Below, one piece after another: positions 42,152 through 51,121 of a DNA stretch of 64,000 nt. The translations under genes and the position numbers were made by a program. How positions within the stretch are numbered: position 1 is the stretch's first letter; each line of letters opens with the position of its first letter. Below the pieces are notes generated by a model that was not told the origin of the DNA, did no database searches, and saw nothing but the letters and a program-made list of their open reading frames with translations. Source of the stretch: Pseudoneobacillus sp052180215 (GTDB lineage Bacteria > Bacillota > Bacilli > Bacillales > Cytobacillaceae); contig NZ_CP197471.1 in the NCBI RefSeq assembly GCF_052180215.1, positions 716,001 through 780,000 on the forward strand. Reading direction: 5' to 3'.

Positions 42152-43254
42152 GAGAGGATTCGCTAAACATTACCAAAGACATACTACAATTCATTAATTC
42201 TAACGAGGACTCTCATTTTAACGACCTAGCCTTAAAGCTTTTTCGCTACCAATTTCAATATAATCAACCATATAAAAAGTTTTGCCAGAATCGTAAAAAA
42301 ACACCGTTAACCGTGAAGCATTGGACTCAAATTACGCCAATGCCTATTCAAGGGTATAAGGAATTAACTTTATCATGTGAACCACTGGAAGAAGCGGAAG
42401 CCATTTTTATGACAAGTGGTACGACCAACCCGGAGGCAAAGGGGAAAAATTATCACCCTACGCTCTCCGTCTGGGATGCCTCTATGAGAGGACCATTTAA
42501 GCACTATGTTCTTCCTGACCGTGAAAAAGTTACTATATTTGTTTTATCGCCGGCTGCAGATTTGAATCAGAATTCTTCTCTTTCAAGGTACCTTACGAAT
42601 GCGGTAACTTATTTTGGAACAGAAAATAGTCAATTTTTCTTTGATGAAACAGGCTTGAAAATGGATCAGCTTGTTAACGAATTGAAAAAATGTGAACAAC
42701 GCCAAGAGCCCATTATGTTAATGGGAGCTACCTTCGCCTATGTTCACTTGCTGGATTATTTGAAGGGAAATGGGATACATTTTCAGCTTTCAGAGGAAAG
42801 TCGAATTTTTGATACAGGAGGTTTTAAGGGACAATCGCGTGAGGTTGAAATGGAACAATTATATGCGGATTTTCACCAGTACTTCCATATTAAGCGTAGT
42901 CACTGCATCAACATGTACGGCATGACCGAATTAAGCTCGCAAATTTATGACCAGACCATTCTATCAAACTATGAAAATGACTCACTTGTTTTTGAAAAAA
43001 AAGGTCCTGCTTGGGTGAAAACAATTGTATTAAATACCGATACTTTAGAGCCAGTTGAAGATGGAGAAACAGGGGTCCTTGCTCATTATGATCTCGCCAA
43101 TTGGAATTCCTGCCTGGCCATTTTAACGGAGGATATCGGTTATAAAACGGAGCACGGTTTTAAACTTCTTGGTCGAATCAAGGGTTCAGAGGCAAGAGGT
43201 TGTTCCATTGCCGTCGATCAACTGCTGCAATCCAATCTAGGCGGTGTCAGGTAA
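42148..43254 (+). CDS. LuxE-like acyl-protein synthetase
   Basis: 368 residues of the LuxE family (ANL superfamily). The adenylate-forming loop is FMTSGTTNPEAKGK (Ser-Gly-Thr-Thr at about 90-93), the A5-like motif is MYGMTELSSQIYD, and the C-terminal EDIGYK..FKLLGRIKGSEARGCSIAV carries a Cys at about 352, corresponding to the acyl-accepting Cys of LuxE. In luminous bacteria LuxE activates a fatty acid with ATP and passes the acyl group to LuxC. No light genes are nearby; control by TPP argues for a carboxylate linked to thiamine. Coupled by overlap to both neighbours. Confidence 0.85.
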   Translation: MREDSLNITKDILQFINSNEDSHFNDLALKLFRYQFQYNQPYKKFCQNRKKTPLTVKHWTQITPMPIQGYKELTLSCEPLEEAEAIFMTSGTTNPEAKGKNYHPTLSVWDASMRGPFKHYVLPDREKVTIFVLSPAADLNQNSSLSRYLTNAVTYFGTENSQFFFDETGLKMDQLVNELKKCEQRQEPIMLMGATFAYVHLLDYLKGNGIHFQLSEESRIFDTGGFKGQSREVEMEQLYADFHQYFHIKRSHCINMYGMTELSSQIYDQTILSNYENDSLVFEKKGPAWVKTIVLNTDTLEPVEDGETGVLAHYDLANWNSCLAILTEDIGYKTEHGFKLLGRIKGSEARGCSIAVDQLLQSNLGGVR

Positions 43255-43255
43255 A

Positions 43256-44701
43256 ATGGAAATATCAGTGTTTCACGTACCAAAATCGGTAGAATTAACG
43301 GATTTTAACGAACAAATCATCCATGGTGCTACCGACTATGTTTTAAAATATCCAATCTTAACAAACGAAAAGATAAAAGAAGCTGCAAATGCAGTTCAGG
43401 TGAATCGCGATCAATATCTTGCTGCCCTCCCAGTCTATGAAATTGTGAAAAAAATAGATTTAGCCATTCAAAAATGGTTGGACCCAGAATACCCTTTACG
43501 AAAGTTAGCAGAGAAACTGATTCCATCGATAACTGGATATGATGCCGAAATGGTTCGTCTAGAGCTTAAAAGGTATATGAGAACGTTTCGGAAAAAAGAG
43601 CTGCTGCGCTTTTTGGATGAAGAGTTTGACCAGCCTGCTATGCTCGATGACTTTCATCCTAGAAAGTCTGGTGGCATGAGTCGAGCCTATGGACCAAGAA
43701 CCATTTTTCATATTTTTTCAGGAAATGTTCCTGGTGTTCAAATTTGGAGTTTAGTCATGGGACTGTTGTTAAAATCAGCGAATTTAGGAAAAACATCGAC
43801 ATCTGAACCTCTACTGCCAGTTTTATTTGCCAAGTCATTAGCCGAAGTCGATGAAAGATTAGCCGAAACGATTGCCATTCTTCCATGGAAGGGTGGCAAA
43901 GACAATCTAGAAGAACCTGCCATTGAATCCGCGGATGCCATCATTGTATACGGCTCTAACGAAACTGTTCAAAATGTTAGACCCAAAGTTCCTTCTTATA
44001 AAAAGTTTTTAACCTATGGTCATAAGATAAGCTTTGCCATGATTGGAAAGGAAGTCTTAACTCCCGATCATTATTATGAAACAATCTATAAATTGGTTGA
44101 AGATATAGCCATTTACGATCAGCAAAGCTGTCTATCACCGCAAACCGTTTTTGTAGAAAAAGGTGGAGCCATTAATCCGAAGCAATTTGCCCAAATGCTT
44201 GCCGCGGAACTGGAACGTTACCAGAAAAAAAGACCAAGGGCAAAGGTATCGGATGAAGAAGCAATGACGATTCAGAAACTGCGAAATCGTTATCAGTTAG
44301 AAGCGATTCAACACGGAAAGGTTTTGGTCTATGCAAGTCCAACAGACACATCGTGGACCGTTATTTATCATGATGTACCAGGTTTTGAGGGATCCCCCTT
44401 AAATCGTTCGATTCATGTCTTTTCTTCAGAAAACTTAGAAAAGGATTCGGTATTAATCAAACCGTTTGAGCAATATATCCAATCGTGTGGACTGGCCGTC
44501 AAGCCAAATCGTCTTTTTAAAATGGCAAGTTTACTAGGTTCATATGGAGTTAACAGAATCTGTTCGATTGGGGAGATGAATCGTGCAAAACCTGGTTGGC
44601 ATCATGATGGAGGCTTTAACCTGCTCGACTTAGTTCGAATAACAGATATTGAACGCAATGTGGAACACGATCTTGAATGCTATGATCCGGATGTGGAATA
44701 G
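43256..44701 (+). CDS. LuxC-like acyl reductase
   Basis: About 481 residues of the LuxC family, aldehyde-dehydrogenase fold. The nucleophile is Cys292 in IAIYDQQSCLSPQTVFVEKG; FHIFSGNVPGVQIWSLVMGLLLKSANLGKT is the cofactor-binding region, and the C-terminus is complete (NRICSIGEMNRAKPGWHHDGGFNLLDLVRI). LuxC reduces an enzyme-bound acyl group to the aldehyde with NADPH. It follows the LuxE-like gene by one base; an in-frame GTG at 43244 is an alternative start. The paired order LuxE-LuxC plus SDR forms a carboxylate-to-alcohol reduction set. Confidence 0.87.
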   Translation: MEISVFHVPKSVELTDFNEQIIHGATDYVLKYPILTNEKIKEAANAVQVNRDQYLAALPVYEIVKKIDLAIQKWLDPEYPLRKLAEKLIPSITGYDAEMVRLELKRYMRTFRKKELLRFLDEEFDQPAMLDDFHPRKSGGMSRAYGPRTIFHIFSGNVPGVQIWSLVMGLLLKSANLGKTSTSEPLLPVLFAKSLAEVDERLAETIAILPWKGGKDNLEEPAIESADAIIVYGSNETVQNVRPKVPSYKKFLTYGHKISFAMIGKEVLTPDHYYETIYKLVEDIAIYDQQSCLSPQTVFVEKGGAINPKQFAQMLAAELERYQKKRPRAKVSDEEAMTIQKLRNRYQLEAIQHGKVLVYASPTDTSWTVIYHDVPGFEGSPLNRSIHVFSSENLEKDSVLIKPFEQYIQSCGLAVKPNRLFKMASLLGSYGVNRICSIGEMNRAKPGWHHDGGFNLLDLVRITDIERNVEHDLECYDPDVE

Positions 44702-44716
44702 AAGGAAGGGATAACG

Positions 44717-45484
44717 ATGAACTTAAAGGGGAAAATCGTCTTAATTACAGGAGCAAGCCGAGGAATTGGGGCAGCTATCGCTAGAAAGTTTGGTGATGAA
44801 GGCTCCTTTGTCATAGTGAATTATTTGAAAAATAAACACCTGGCCGAAAACGTTGTCAGCGAAATCGAATTCCAAGGCGGTCAAGCGGTCGCCATCCAAG
44901 CGGATGTTCAAAATGAAAATCAAGTGAATGAAATGATGGCACAAATCATCGATTCCGTTGGAGGAATTGATATTGTGGTTAACAATGCTCTAAGTCATTA
45001 CACATTCAACCCTAAAACGAGAAAAACAGCATGGGATATTGAGTGGGATGACTACCAGCAGCAATGGGACGGGAATGTCCGTGGTGCGTTTAACATTTGT
45101 AAAGCGGCCATGCCTCATATGAAGGAACAAATGTCAGGAAGGATCATTAATATTGTCAGCAATTTAATCGATTTCCCAATTGTTCCTTACCATGATTATT
45201 CCACTGCCAAAATGGCTTTACTAGGATTATCAAGAAACCTTGCCCAAGAACTTGGCGCCTTTGGAATCACCGTAAATGCCGTAGCACCTGGACTAACGTA
45301 CCCAACGGACTCCAGCTCTGAGACGAAAGAAGACGTAAGACGGACCATCATCAAGTTAACACCAATGCGCCGTTTAGCACTGCCTGAAGATATTGCAGGA
45401 ACGGTCCTGTTTTTAGCATCAGACCTAGCTAGCTTTATTACGGGACAGTGTTTGAATGTCGATGGTGGACTTGTGATGAAATAA
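44717..45484 (+). CDS. Short-chain dehydrogenase/reductase (FabG-like)
   Basis: 255 residues of the classical SDR family. The dinucleotide-binding motif TGASRGIG (11-18), VVNNA, and the catalytic triad Ser148, Tyr161 and Lys165 (YHDYSTAK) are all present. Annotated elsewhere as 3-oxoacyl-ACP reductase, but it lacks any fatty acid synthesis context. As the last gene of the thiW unit it could reduce the aldehyde made by the LuxC-like enzyme to the alcohol. Start supported by GGAAGGGA. A strong terminator follows. Confidence 0.9.
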   Translation: MNLKGKIVLITGASRGIGAAIARKFGDEGSFVIVNYLKNKHLAENVVSEIEFQGGQAVAIQADVQNENQVNEMMAQIIDSVGGIDIVVNNALSHYTFNPKTRKTAWDIEWDDYQQQWDGNVRGAFNICKAAMPHMKEQMSGRIINIVSNLIDFPIVPYHDYSTAKMALLGLSRNLAQELGAFGITVNAVAPGLTYPTDSSSETKEDVRRTIIKLTPMRRLALPEDIAGTVLFLASDLASFITGQCLNVDGGLVMK

Positions 45485-45488
45485 ATAG

Positions 45489-45548
45489 AAAGTGCCAGGA
45501 ACAGTGGATAGACTTTGTCTATCTCCATACTTGGCGCTTTTTATTTTT
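45489..45548 (+). terminator. Strong terminator of the thiW unit
   Basis: AAAGTGCCA...TTGGCGCTTTTT encloses an inner stem GGATAGAC/GTCTATC. T-rich tail (TTTTTATTTTT). It closes the riboswitch 2 unit. Confidence 0.87.
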
Positions 45549-45599
45549 CCAAAATTCACTTTGGAATTCAAAATCACAATAAACGTAGTATGGCACCTT

Positions 45600-46140
45600 A
45601 AGAATAAAGGACAAAAGAGAAAGAGTTCCACTGGAAAATGTCCATCATAAGGGTGATGAAGGACAAAACAGATAGAGTACCACTGGAAAATGTCCATCAT
45701 AAGAGTGATGAAGGACAAACCAGATAGAGTTCCATTGGAAAATGTCCATCATCAAGGTGATGAAGGACAAAACAGATAGAGTCCCCCTGGAAAATGTCCA
45801 TCATAAGGGTGATGAAGGACAAAACAGATAGAGCTTCACTGGAAGATGTCCATCATAAGAGTGATGAAGGACAAACCAGATAGAGTTCCATTGGGAAATG
45901 TCCATCATCAAGGTGATGAAGGACAAACCAGATAGAGTTCCATTGGAAAATGTCCATCATCAAGGTGATGAAGGACAAACCAGATAGAGTTCCATTGGAA
46001 AATGTCCATCATCAAGGTGATGAAGGACAAAACAGATAGAGTACCACTAGAAAAATGTCCATCATAAGGGTGATGAAGGACAAACCAGATAGAGTTCCAT
46101 TGGAAAATGTCCATCAGCAAAGACTATGAAGAACAAAACT
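45600..46140. repeat. 52-bp hairpin minisatellite, second array
   Basis: TGTCCATCAT (TGTCCATCAG in the last) begins at 45639, 45691, 45743, 45795, 45847, 45899, 45951, 46003, 46056 and 46109: ten units, period 52 (two of 53). Each is followed by ATGAAGGACA, pairing with one mismatch around a 7-base loop, and a linker with CAGATAGAGTTCCATTGGAA. The hairpin arms match those of the array at 3904 but the linker differs. The 45485-46271 gap holds only this array and two terminators. Confidence 0.95.
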
Positions 46141-46164
46141 CATCAAGATCAATAAAAACTATTT

Positions 46165-46217
46165 AGTCAGGCACCCAGTAGTGACGTAAGTCTTTTTGTG
46201 GTGCCTGACTATTTTTA
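46165..46217 (+). terminator. Terminator-like hairpin after the array
   Basis: AGTCAGGCACC and GGTGCCTGACT form a perfect 11-bp stem over a 24-base loop, followed by ATTTTT. It lies between the repeat array and the DUF1697 gene. Confidence 0.8.
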
Positions 46218-46271
46218 GATATAATGATTGTTAACTAATACTTTGAAGTATGAAAAGGGGTATCGGACTAG

Positions 46272-46833
46272 ATGGCAATTTATGTGGCACTATTAAGAGG
46301 TATCAACGTAGGTGGGAAAAATATCATAAAAATGGCGGACTTGAAACATACATTTGAGACTATTGGATTGAGTCGAGTTAAAACGTATATCCAAAGTGGG
46401 AATGTACTGTTCGAATCTGAAAAAGAAGAAATTACCTTAAGAAATCAACTAGAGAATAAAATTCAAGAGGTTTTTGGTTTATCTGTCCCCATCACCTTAA
46501 GAACGGCAGATGAATTTAAATTAGTTGCCGAGAATTGCCCCTTCACTGACGCGGAGATTTCTGCTGCAGAAGCATCAGCGGAGGGAGAGAGTCTTTACGT
46601 TGCATTTTTAACTGAGGAACCCCATTTAGGAGGGTATCGAAAAATTCAGTTCATATAAAGATGAAAAGGAAGATTATAAAATCATAAAACGAGAAGTATA
46701 CCTTCTATTCAGTAAAAGTATACGAAATTCTAAACTTGCCAATAACCTTCAAAAACTAGACGCTTCGGCGACAACTAGAAATTGGAAAACGATAAACAAG
46801 CTAGTCTCTCTTATAACCGATATGGAATCGTAA
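46272..46833 (+). pseudogene. DUF1697 gene with a single frameshift
   Basis: The first frame gives 128 residues with the full DUF1697 start (YVALLRGINVGGKNIIKMADLK, VKTYIQSGNVLFES) and stops at 46658. The missing C-terminus continues at once in the next frame: SSYKDEKEDYKIIKREVYLLF, then LDASATTRNWKTINKLVSLI to a stop at 46831. That tail is the family's typical ending (ATTRNWxTxxKL). One base gained or lost at the A5 run 46640-46644 explains it. It may be a genuine mutation or a sequencing error; the gene starts well behind AAAAGGGG. Confidence 0.85.
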
Positions 46834-46954
46834 CATCATTTATCTATTGTTCGATCTTAATGAAAGCTTCCTTTGCCCAAAACTTCTATACATTTCCCAT
46901 TTATAGGTAGTATGATGAAAATGTATATTTGATTCATACGTATGAGGTGAGCCT

Positions 46955-48148
46955 TTGTTAACATACACTCGTTTAATCATGATTTTCCTATTATCTTTTG
47001 TCTATTACAAGATGATTCCAGAAGACAACTCGCAGTTGAAATGGTTTGTCCTAGCGGCTGGGGTGCTATTTTTCCTTAATCATTTTCTAATTTTTTCGGC
47101 AAAGTTGAAGAAAAGGGTTCTAATTTTCCTTTTCGTTGATATTCTTCTTAGCTTTACATACGGAATCTTATTTCCAGGAAACACGCTTTATTTAATTTTC
47201 CTAGGAGTCGTTTCAGTAACTGTCTTTATCAATATATCTGATAAAAAGCTCTTACAACTTTGCTCGGCCATTGGTTTCGTTTTATGGGTGTTGGTGGAGG
47301 TGTATTGGTGGAAAGTTACGGGTTCTCCCGATTTACTAGATAATATGATCAGCGTATCCTTCGTTGTTTTCGGGGCAGTTGTCGGAGATTTGATACGGAA
47401 GTTACTGGCCGCTAGAGAAACGATGAATCAGCAATTGGAAGAATTACATGATTCCCATAATGCCTTGTCAGAAGCCCATACACAGCTACAAAGCTATTCC
47501 AAACAAGTAGAAGAATTAACCACAATTCGTGAACGGAACCGGATTGCACGAGAAATTCATGATACGGTTGGTCATAAAATGACAGCATTACTCGTTCAAT
47601 TGGAGCTGAGCAAGGCTCTATTAAAACTAGATATAGAGAAATCAGAAGAAACAATGGTAGTTTGTGAGAATCTGGCTAGAGATGCTCTTCAGGAAATTCG
47701 TTTGTCCGTCAGAACTCTTCACCAGGAAGATGAGGATCAACAACCTGTGATTCCTGCTATTCGAAAGCTAATGGCCGATTTTTATCAAACGACACAGATG
47801 GAATCTATTCTGGAGTTAAGCGGTGATCCAGCTATCATTCCTATCTCCCTGCAGCCTACGATTATTCGCATCGTTCAGGAATCTCTCACCAATGCGAAGA
47901 GACATGGAGCGGCTACTACTTATCTATTAAAAATGGATTGCTCAGAAGAAACGTTATCCATATTTATTGAGGATAACGGAAAAGGTTCCCTATCGATACA
48001 GCCTGGGTTTGGACTCATTAATATGAAGGAACGGATTGAAGAACATGGAGGATCCGTGCGTTTTGAAAGTGTCAAAGGCGAAGGGTTTCGGATGAACGTT
48101 CATTTTCCACTTTTAAAAAGAACATGGAGAACGGGGGGAGTAAGATGA
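46955..48148 (+). CDS. lnrJ: Sensor histidine kinase, LnrJ-like
   Basis: 397 residues. About five N-terminal membrane helices, a coiled linker (residues 160-195), a HisKA_3 box with phospho-His near 202 (IAREIHDTVGHKMTALLVQLE) and a C-terminal HATPase (ESLTNAKRHG, DNGKGS). The NarL/DesK-type kinase, regulator and three-gene ABC exporter in this order, with very similar lengths, match B. subtilis lnrJKLMN (yfiJKLMN), which senses and exports linearmycins and similar membrane-active polyenes. It starts at TTG 6 bases after GAGGTG. The stop overlaps the regulator ATG. Confidence 0.85.
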   Translation: MLTYTRLIMIFLLSFVYYKMIPEDNSQLKWFVLAAGVLFFLNHFLIFSAKLKKRVLIFLFVDILLSFTYGILFPGNTLYLIFLGVVSVTVFINISDKKLLQLCSAIGFVLWVLVEVYWWKVTGSPDLLDNMISVSFVVFGAVVGDLIRKLLAARETMNQQLEELHDSHNALSEAHTQLQSYSKQVEELTTIRERNRIAREIHDTVGHKMTALLVQLELSKALLKLDIEKSEETMVVCENLARDALQEIRLSVRTLHQEDEDQQPVIPAIRKLMADFYQTTQMESILELSGDPAIIPISLQPTIIRIVQESLTNAKRHGAATTYLLKMDCSEETLSIFIEDNGKGSLSIQPGFGLINMKERIEEHGGSVRFESVKGEGFRMNVHFPLLKRTWRTGGVR

Positions 48149-48813
48149 TCAAAATAATGATTGTTGATGATCAACCATTGATTAGAGACGGGTTGGCCAC
48201 ATTACTAGGACTTCGACCTGAACTAGAGATTGTTGGGACGGCGGGTGACGGAAATGAAGCCTATGAAAAAGCTCAACAATTACAGCCTGATATTGTCTTA
48301 ATGGATATCCGAATGCCGGGGACTAACGGGGTTGTGGCTACTAGATTAATCACAAACAATATAACCGAAGTAAAGGTGCTCATGTTAACCACCTTTAAAG
48401 ATAGCGAGTTAATTTTTGAAGCATTACAAGAGGGTGCTAGCGGTTATTTGCTAAAGGACATGTCAACTGACACTATCGTAAAAGCGATCATGACGGTTCA
48501 CTCTGGAGGAATCGTTCTGCCACCAGATATAACAGGACAAATGGTTAAAGAATTGAAAAAGACAAAGGAATTAGAACCCTCTCACGAAAAGATTGAGACT
48601 CCAATAAATATCCAGGAGTTAACCGAAAGAGAGCTTGAGGTACTAAAGCAGCTTGGATATGGCTTTAGCAATAAAGAGATTTCTAATGTCCTTTTTATAA
48701 CAGAAGGTACTGTTAAAAATCATGTCTCCAATCTAATTAATAAACTTGAGCTTCGTGACCGCACTCAAGCTGCTATCTTTGCGGTTCGATACGGAATTAC
48801 CACTTTTGAATAA
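48145..48813 (+). CDS. lnrK: NarL-type response regulator, LnrK-like
   Basis: 222 residues. The receiver domain has acidic pocket residues near the start (IVDDQPL), phospho-Asp54 in IVLMDIRMPG and Lys in GYLLKDMS. A LuxR-type HTH closes the protein (LTERELEVLKQLGYGFSNKEISNVLFITEGTVKNHVSNLINKLEL). The ATG at 48145 overlaps the kinase stop (ATGA), so the two are coupled; an upstream in-frame start is not needed. It probably activates the ABC genes 150 bases downstream. Confidence 0.88.
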   Translation: MIKIMIVDDQPLIRDGLATLLGLRPELEIVGTAGDGNEAYEKAQQLQPDIVLMDIRMPGTNGVVATRLITNNITEVKVLMLTTFKDSELIFEALQEGASGYLLKDMSTDTIVKAIMTVHSGGIVLPPDITGQMVKELKKTKELEPSHEKIETPINIQELTERELEVLKQLGYGFSNKEISNVLFITEGTVKNHVSNLINKLELRDRTQAAIFAVRYGITTFE

Positions 48814-48849
48814 TCTTTAAGCATATGACTTTTGGCATAGATGAATGAT

Positions 48850-48877
48850 AAAAAGGCCTGCATGGGTCTTTTTTTAT
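48850..48877 (+). terminator. Weak hairpin between regulator and transporter genes
   Basis: AAAAAGGCC/GGGTCTTTTTTT across a short loop, with a long T-run. It may partly separate the two-component genes from the ABC genes. Confidence 0.5.
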
Positions 48878-48965
48878 TGGATTTAATTCTATCCTGCGCT
48901 ACATGGAAACATTTTCTTCTTGATATACAATGAATGTAGAAATTAGGAAAAAGGAGTGTTCTCAC

Positions 48966-49901
48966 ATGTTAATCGTGAATGATATAAAAAAATCGTTTGA
49001 TAAAAAAGAAGTTGTACGCGGCGTGTCGTTTTCCGTCAATAAAGGTGAATCTTTCGGATTGCTGGGACCTAATGGTGCGGGAAAATCTACTACGATCAGC
49101 ATGATTTGCGGTCTGCTAACCTACGATTCTGGCGAGGTAACGGTAGACGGAATTTCAGTTAAGAAAAATCCTCTTGATATAAAAAAGAAAATCGGAGTCG
49201 TACCACAAGAAATTGCGCTTTATCCCACCATGTCAGCAAAAGAAAATTTACTATTTTGGGGAAAAATGTATGGACTATCAGGTAAGGAAGCGAAAAAACG
49301 GGCAGACGAAGTTTTAGAATATGTGGGTTTAAGTGATCGTGCCAAGGATAAGATAGAAACTTTTTCCGGCGGGATGAAAAGACGCATTAATATCGGAGCA
49401 TCGTTAATGCATGAGCCTGAACTTCTCATTATGGATGAACCGACCGTAGGAATTGACCCGCAAAGCCGCAATCATATATTAGAGACGGTAAAGCAGTTAA
49501 ATCAAAATGGAATGACGGTTATTTATACAAGCCATTACATGGAAGAAGTAGAGTTTTTATGCGACCGTATTGGTATCGTCGATCAAGGAAAAATGATCGC
49601 CTTAGGAACGAAGACGGATTTAGTAAACCGTCTAGCGGGTGGAACGATGATTAAACTAACTGTCGATGCCTTAAACGAAACATTTATTTCTTCATTAAAA
49701 AGTGTAACAAATGTAGAAAAAGTGCTCGTCCAGCCCGAAAGCAAAACGGTAGAAGTTTTTGTTCAAAACCATCAACAAGCATTTGGGGAAATCATTGCCA
49801 CCGCTATGGAAAATCAAATCCAGGTGCTTTCCTTTGAAGTTCAGGAACCAAATTTAGAAAGTCTCTTCCTCTCATTAACAGGAAGAACACTTCGTGATTA
49901 A
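48966..49901 (+). CDS. lnrL: ABC transporter ATPase, LnrL-like
   Basis: 311 residues, the length expected for LnrL. Walker A GPNGAGKST, Q-loop VPQEIALYPTMS, ABC signature FSGGMKRRINIGASLMHEP, Walker B LLIMDEPTVGIDP and switch His in YTSHYMEEVE. Drug-exporter (DrrA/CcmA) type with a C-terminal extension. The ATG at 48966 has AGGAG 9 bases upstream. It should power the permeases encoded next. Confidence 0.92.
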   Translation: MLIVNDIKKSFDKKEVVRGVSFSVNKGESFGLLGPNGAGKSTTISMICGLLTYDSGEVTVDGISVKKNPLDIKKKIGVVPQEIALYPTMSAKENLLFWGKMYGLSGKEAKKRADEVLEYVGLSDRAKDKIETFSGGMKRRINIGASLMHEPELLIMDEPTVGIDPQSRNHILETVKQLNQNGMTVIYTSHYMEEVEFLCDRIGIVDQGKMIALGTKTDLVNRLAGGTMIKLTVDALNETFISSLKSVTNVEKVLVQPESKTVEVFVQNHQQAFGEIIATAMENQIQVLSFEVQEPNLESLFLSLTGRTLRD

Positions 49902-49915
49902 GGGAGGGATGAACG

Positions 49916-51109
49916 ATGAAAAGTTTAACAATAGCTTGGAAGGATTTTAAGATTCGGATAATGGACCGAAAAGGATTTTTATCGATGATCCTTATGCCGC
50001 TCGTCTTAACAGCGATTTTGGGAGCTGCTTTAAGTTCGGTTATGGGGGGCGATGGCGGTTTCAGTGAAACCACATTGGGACTCTACCAGGCTGACCAAGA
50101 CGAACTAGCGCAAACCTTCCGTAAAGAGGTTTTACCAGAGTTAGAGTTTGTAAAGGTGAAGAAAGTAGATTCTGAGGAACAATTACAAAAAATGCTAAAC
50201 GATGGAAAAATTGATGTTGGCCTGAGCTTTCCGAAAGAGTGGAGCTCGGATATTCGTGAAGGTGCCCTAAAAGAGATAGCCATTTATTCACAATCAGATA
50301 AAGAATTAAAAGCTACCGTTATTCAGTCTATCATCGAGTCCTACAGTGACCGAGTAAAGACCTTGTCCGTCAGTACCAATACGGTCATGAATGATTTAGC
50401 TGCATCCAAGGCATCAGAACTAGATATGAAGGAAGTAGCAAACACTGTTCTAGCCGACATTATGGAGGCTGGGAAACAACAGGTTTCCATTAAAGAAGAA
50501 TCGGTTGGGAAAAAGCTTGTTTCATCTATGCAATATTACGCTGCAGGAATGGCCGTTATGTTTTTATTATTTAATGCCACGATGGGTGCTAAATCAATCC
50601 TTCAAGAGCGTTCAACGGAAACATTAGCTCGCCTGATGATGACACCAACAAGTAATGGTTCAATTTTAATCGGAAAGTTTTTCGGCACCCTGCTCTTTGC
50701 CCTTATTCAATTGATCATTTTCTATACAGCCACAACGCTATTCTATGGAGTTGATTGGGGCGGCAATGTTCTACAAGTGATAGCGGTCGGAATGTCTTAT
50801 GCCGTAGCCGTTTCGGGATTATCCATGATCCTTGCTGCTATTGTTTCCGAAGAAAAAACAACTGATGTTATTAGCGGAATAGGGATTCAAATTTTTGCCA
50901 TATTAGGCGGATCCATGCTGCCGATTTATGTTTTCCCTGACTCTCTTCAAATGGTGGCGAATATTACCCCAAACAAGTGGGCGTTAACAAGCTTTTTAGA
51001 GATTATGTCAGGTACTTCTTGGAATGCATTACTTTTACCAATAACGGTTTTATTATTAATGGGTCTTGTTTCGTTAATGGTCGGTACATGGCGATTAAAG
51101 GCTCGATAA
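49916..51109 (+). CDS. lnrM: ABC transporter permease, LnrM-like
   Basis: 397 residues of the ABC-2 type. One N-terminal helix (MILMPLVLTAILGAALSSVMG), a large extracytoplasmic domain (residues 50-200) and five C-terminal helices with the motif SILQERSTETLARLMMTPTSNGSILIGKF. Paired with the following permease and the ATPase. Starts at ATG behind GGGAGGG. Confidence 0.9.
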   Translation: MKSLTIAWKDFKIRIMDRKGFLSMILMPLVLTAILGAALSSVMGGDGGFSETTLGLYQADQDELAQTFRKEVLPELEFVKVKKVDSEEQLQKMLNDGKIDVGLSFPKEWSSDIREGALKEIAIYSQSDKELKATVIQSIIESYSDRVKTLSVSTNTVMNDLAASKASELDMKEVANTVLADIMEAGKQQVSIKEESVGKKLVSSMQYYAAGMAVMFLLFNATMGAKSILQERSTETLARLMMTPTSNGSILIGKFFGTLLFALIQLIIFYTATTLFYGVDWGGNVLQVIAVGMSYAVAVSGLSMILAAIVSEEKTTDVISGIGIQIFAILGGSMLPIYVFPDSLQMVANITPNKWALTSFLEIMSGTSWNALLLPITVLLLMGLVSLMVGTWRLKAR

Positions 51110-51121
51110 GGAGTTTGATGG

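Noticed and set aside
42148..44701. Bioluminescence (lux) genes
   Set aside because: Only LuxE- and LuxC-like proteins are present, with no luciferase luxA/luxB or luxD; the context is thiamine regulation.
44717..45484. FabG of fatty acid synthesis
   Set aside because: No fab or acp genes nearby and the gene is the last member of a TPP-controlled unit; a general SDR is the safer call.
45600..46140. Possible CRISPR array (regular repeats)
   Set aside because: The whole 52-bp unit is repeated, so there are no unique spacers; no cas genes are near. It is a minisatellite. The same applies to 3904-4186 and 9998-10258.
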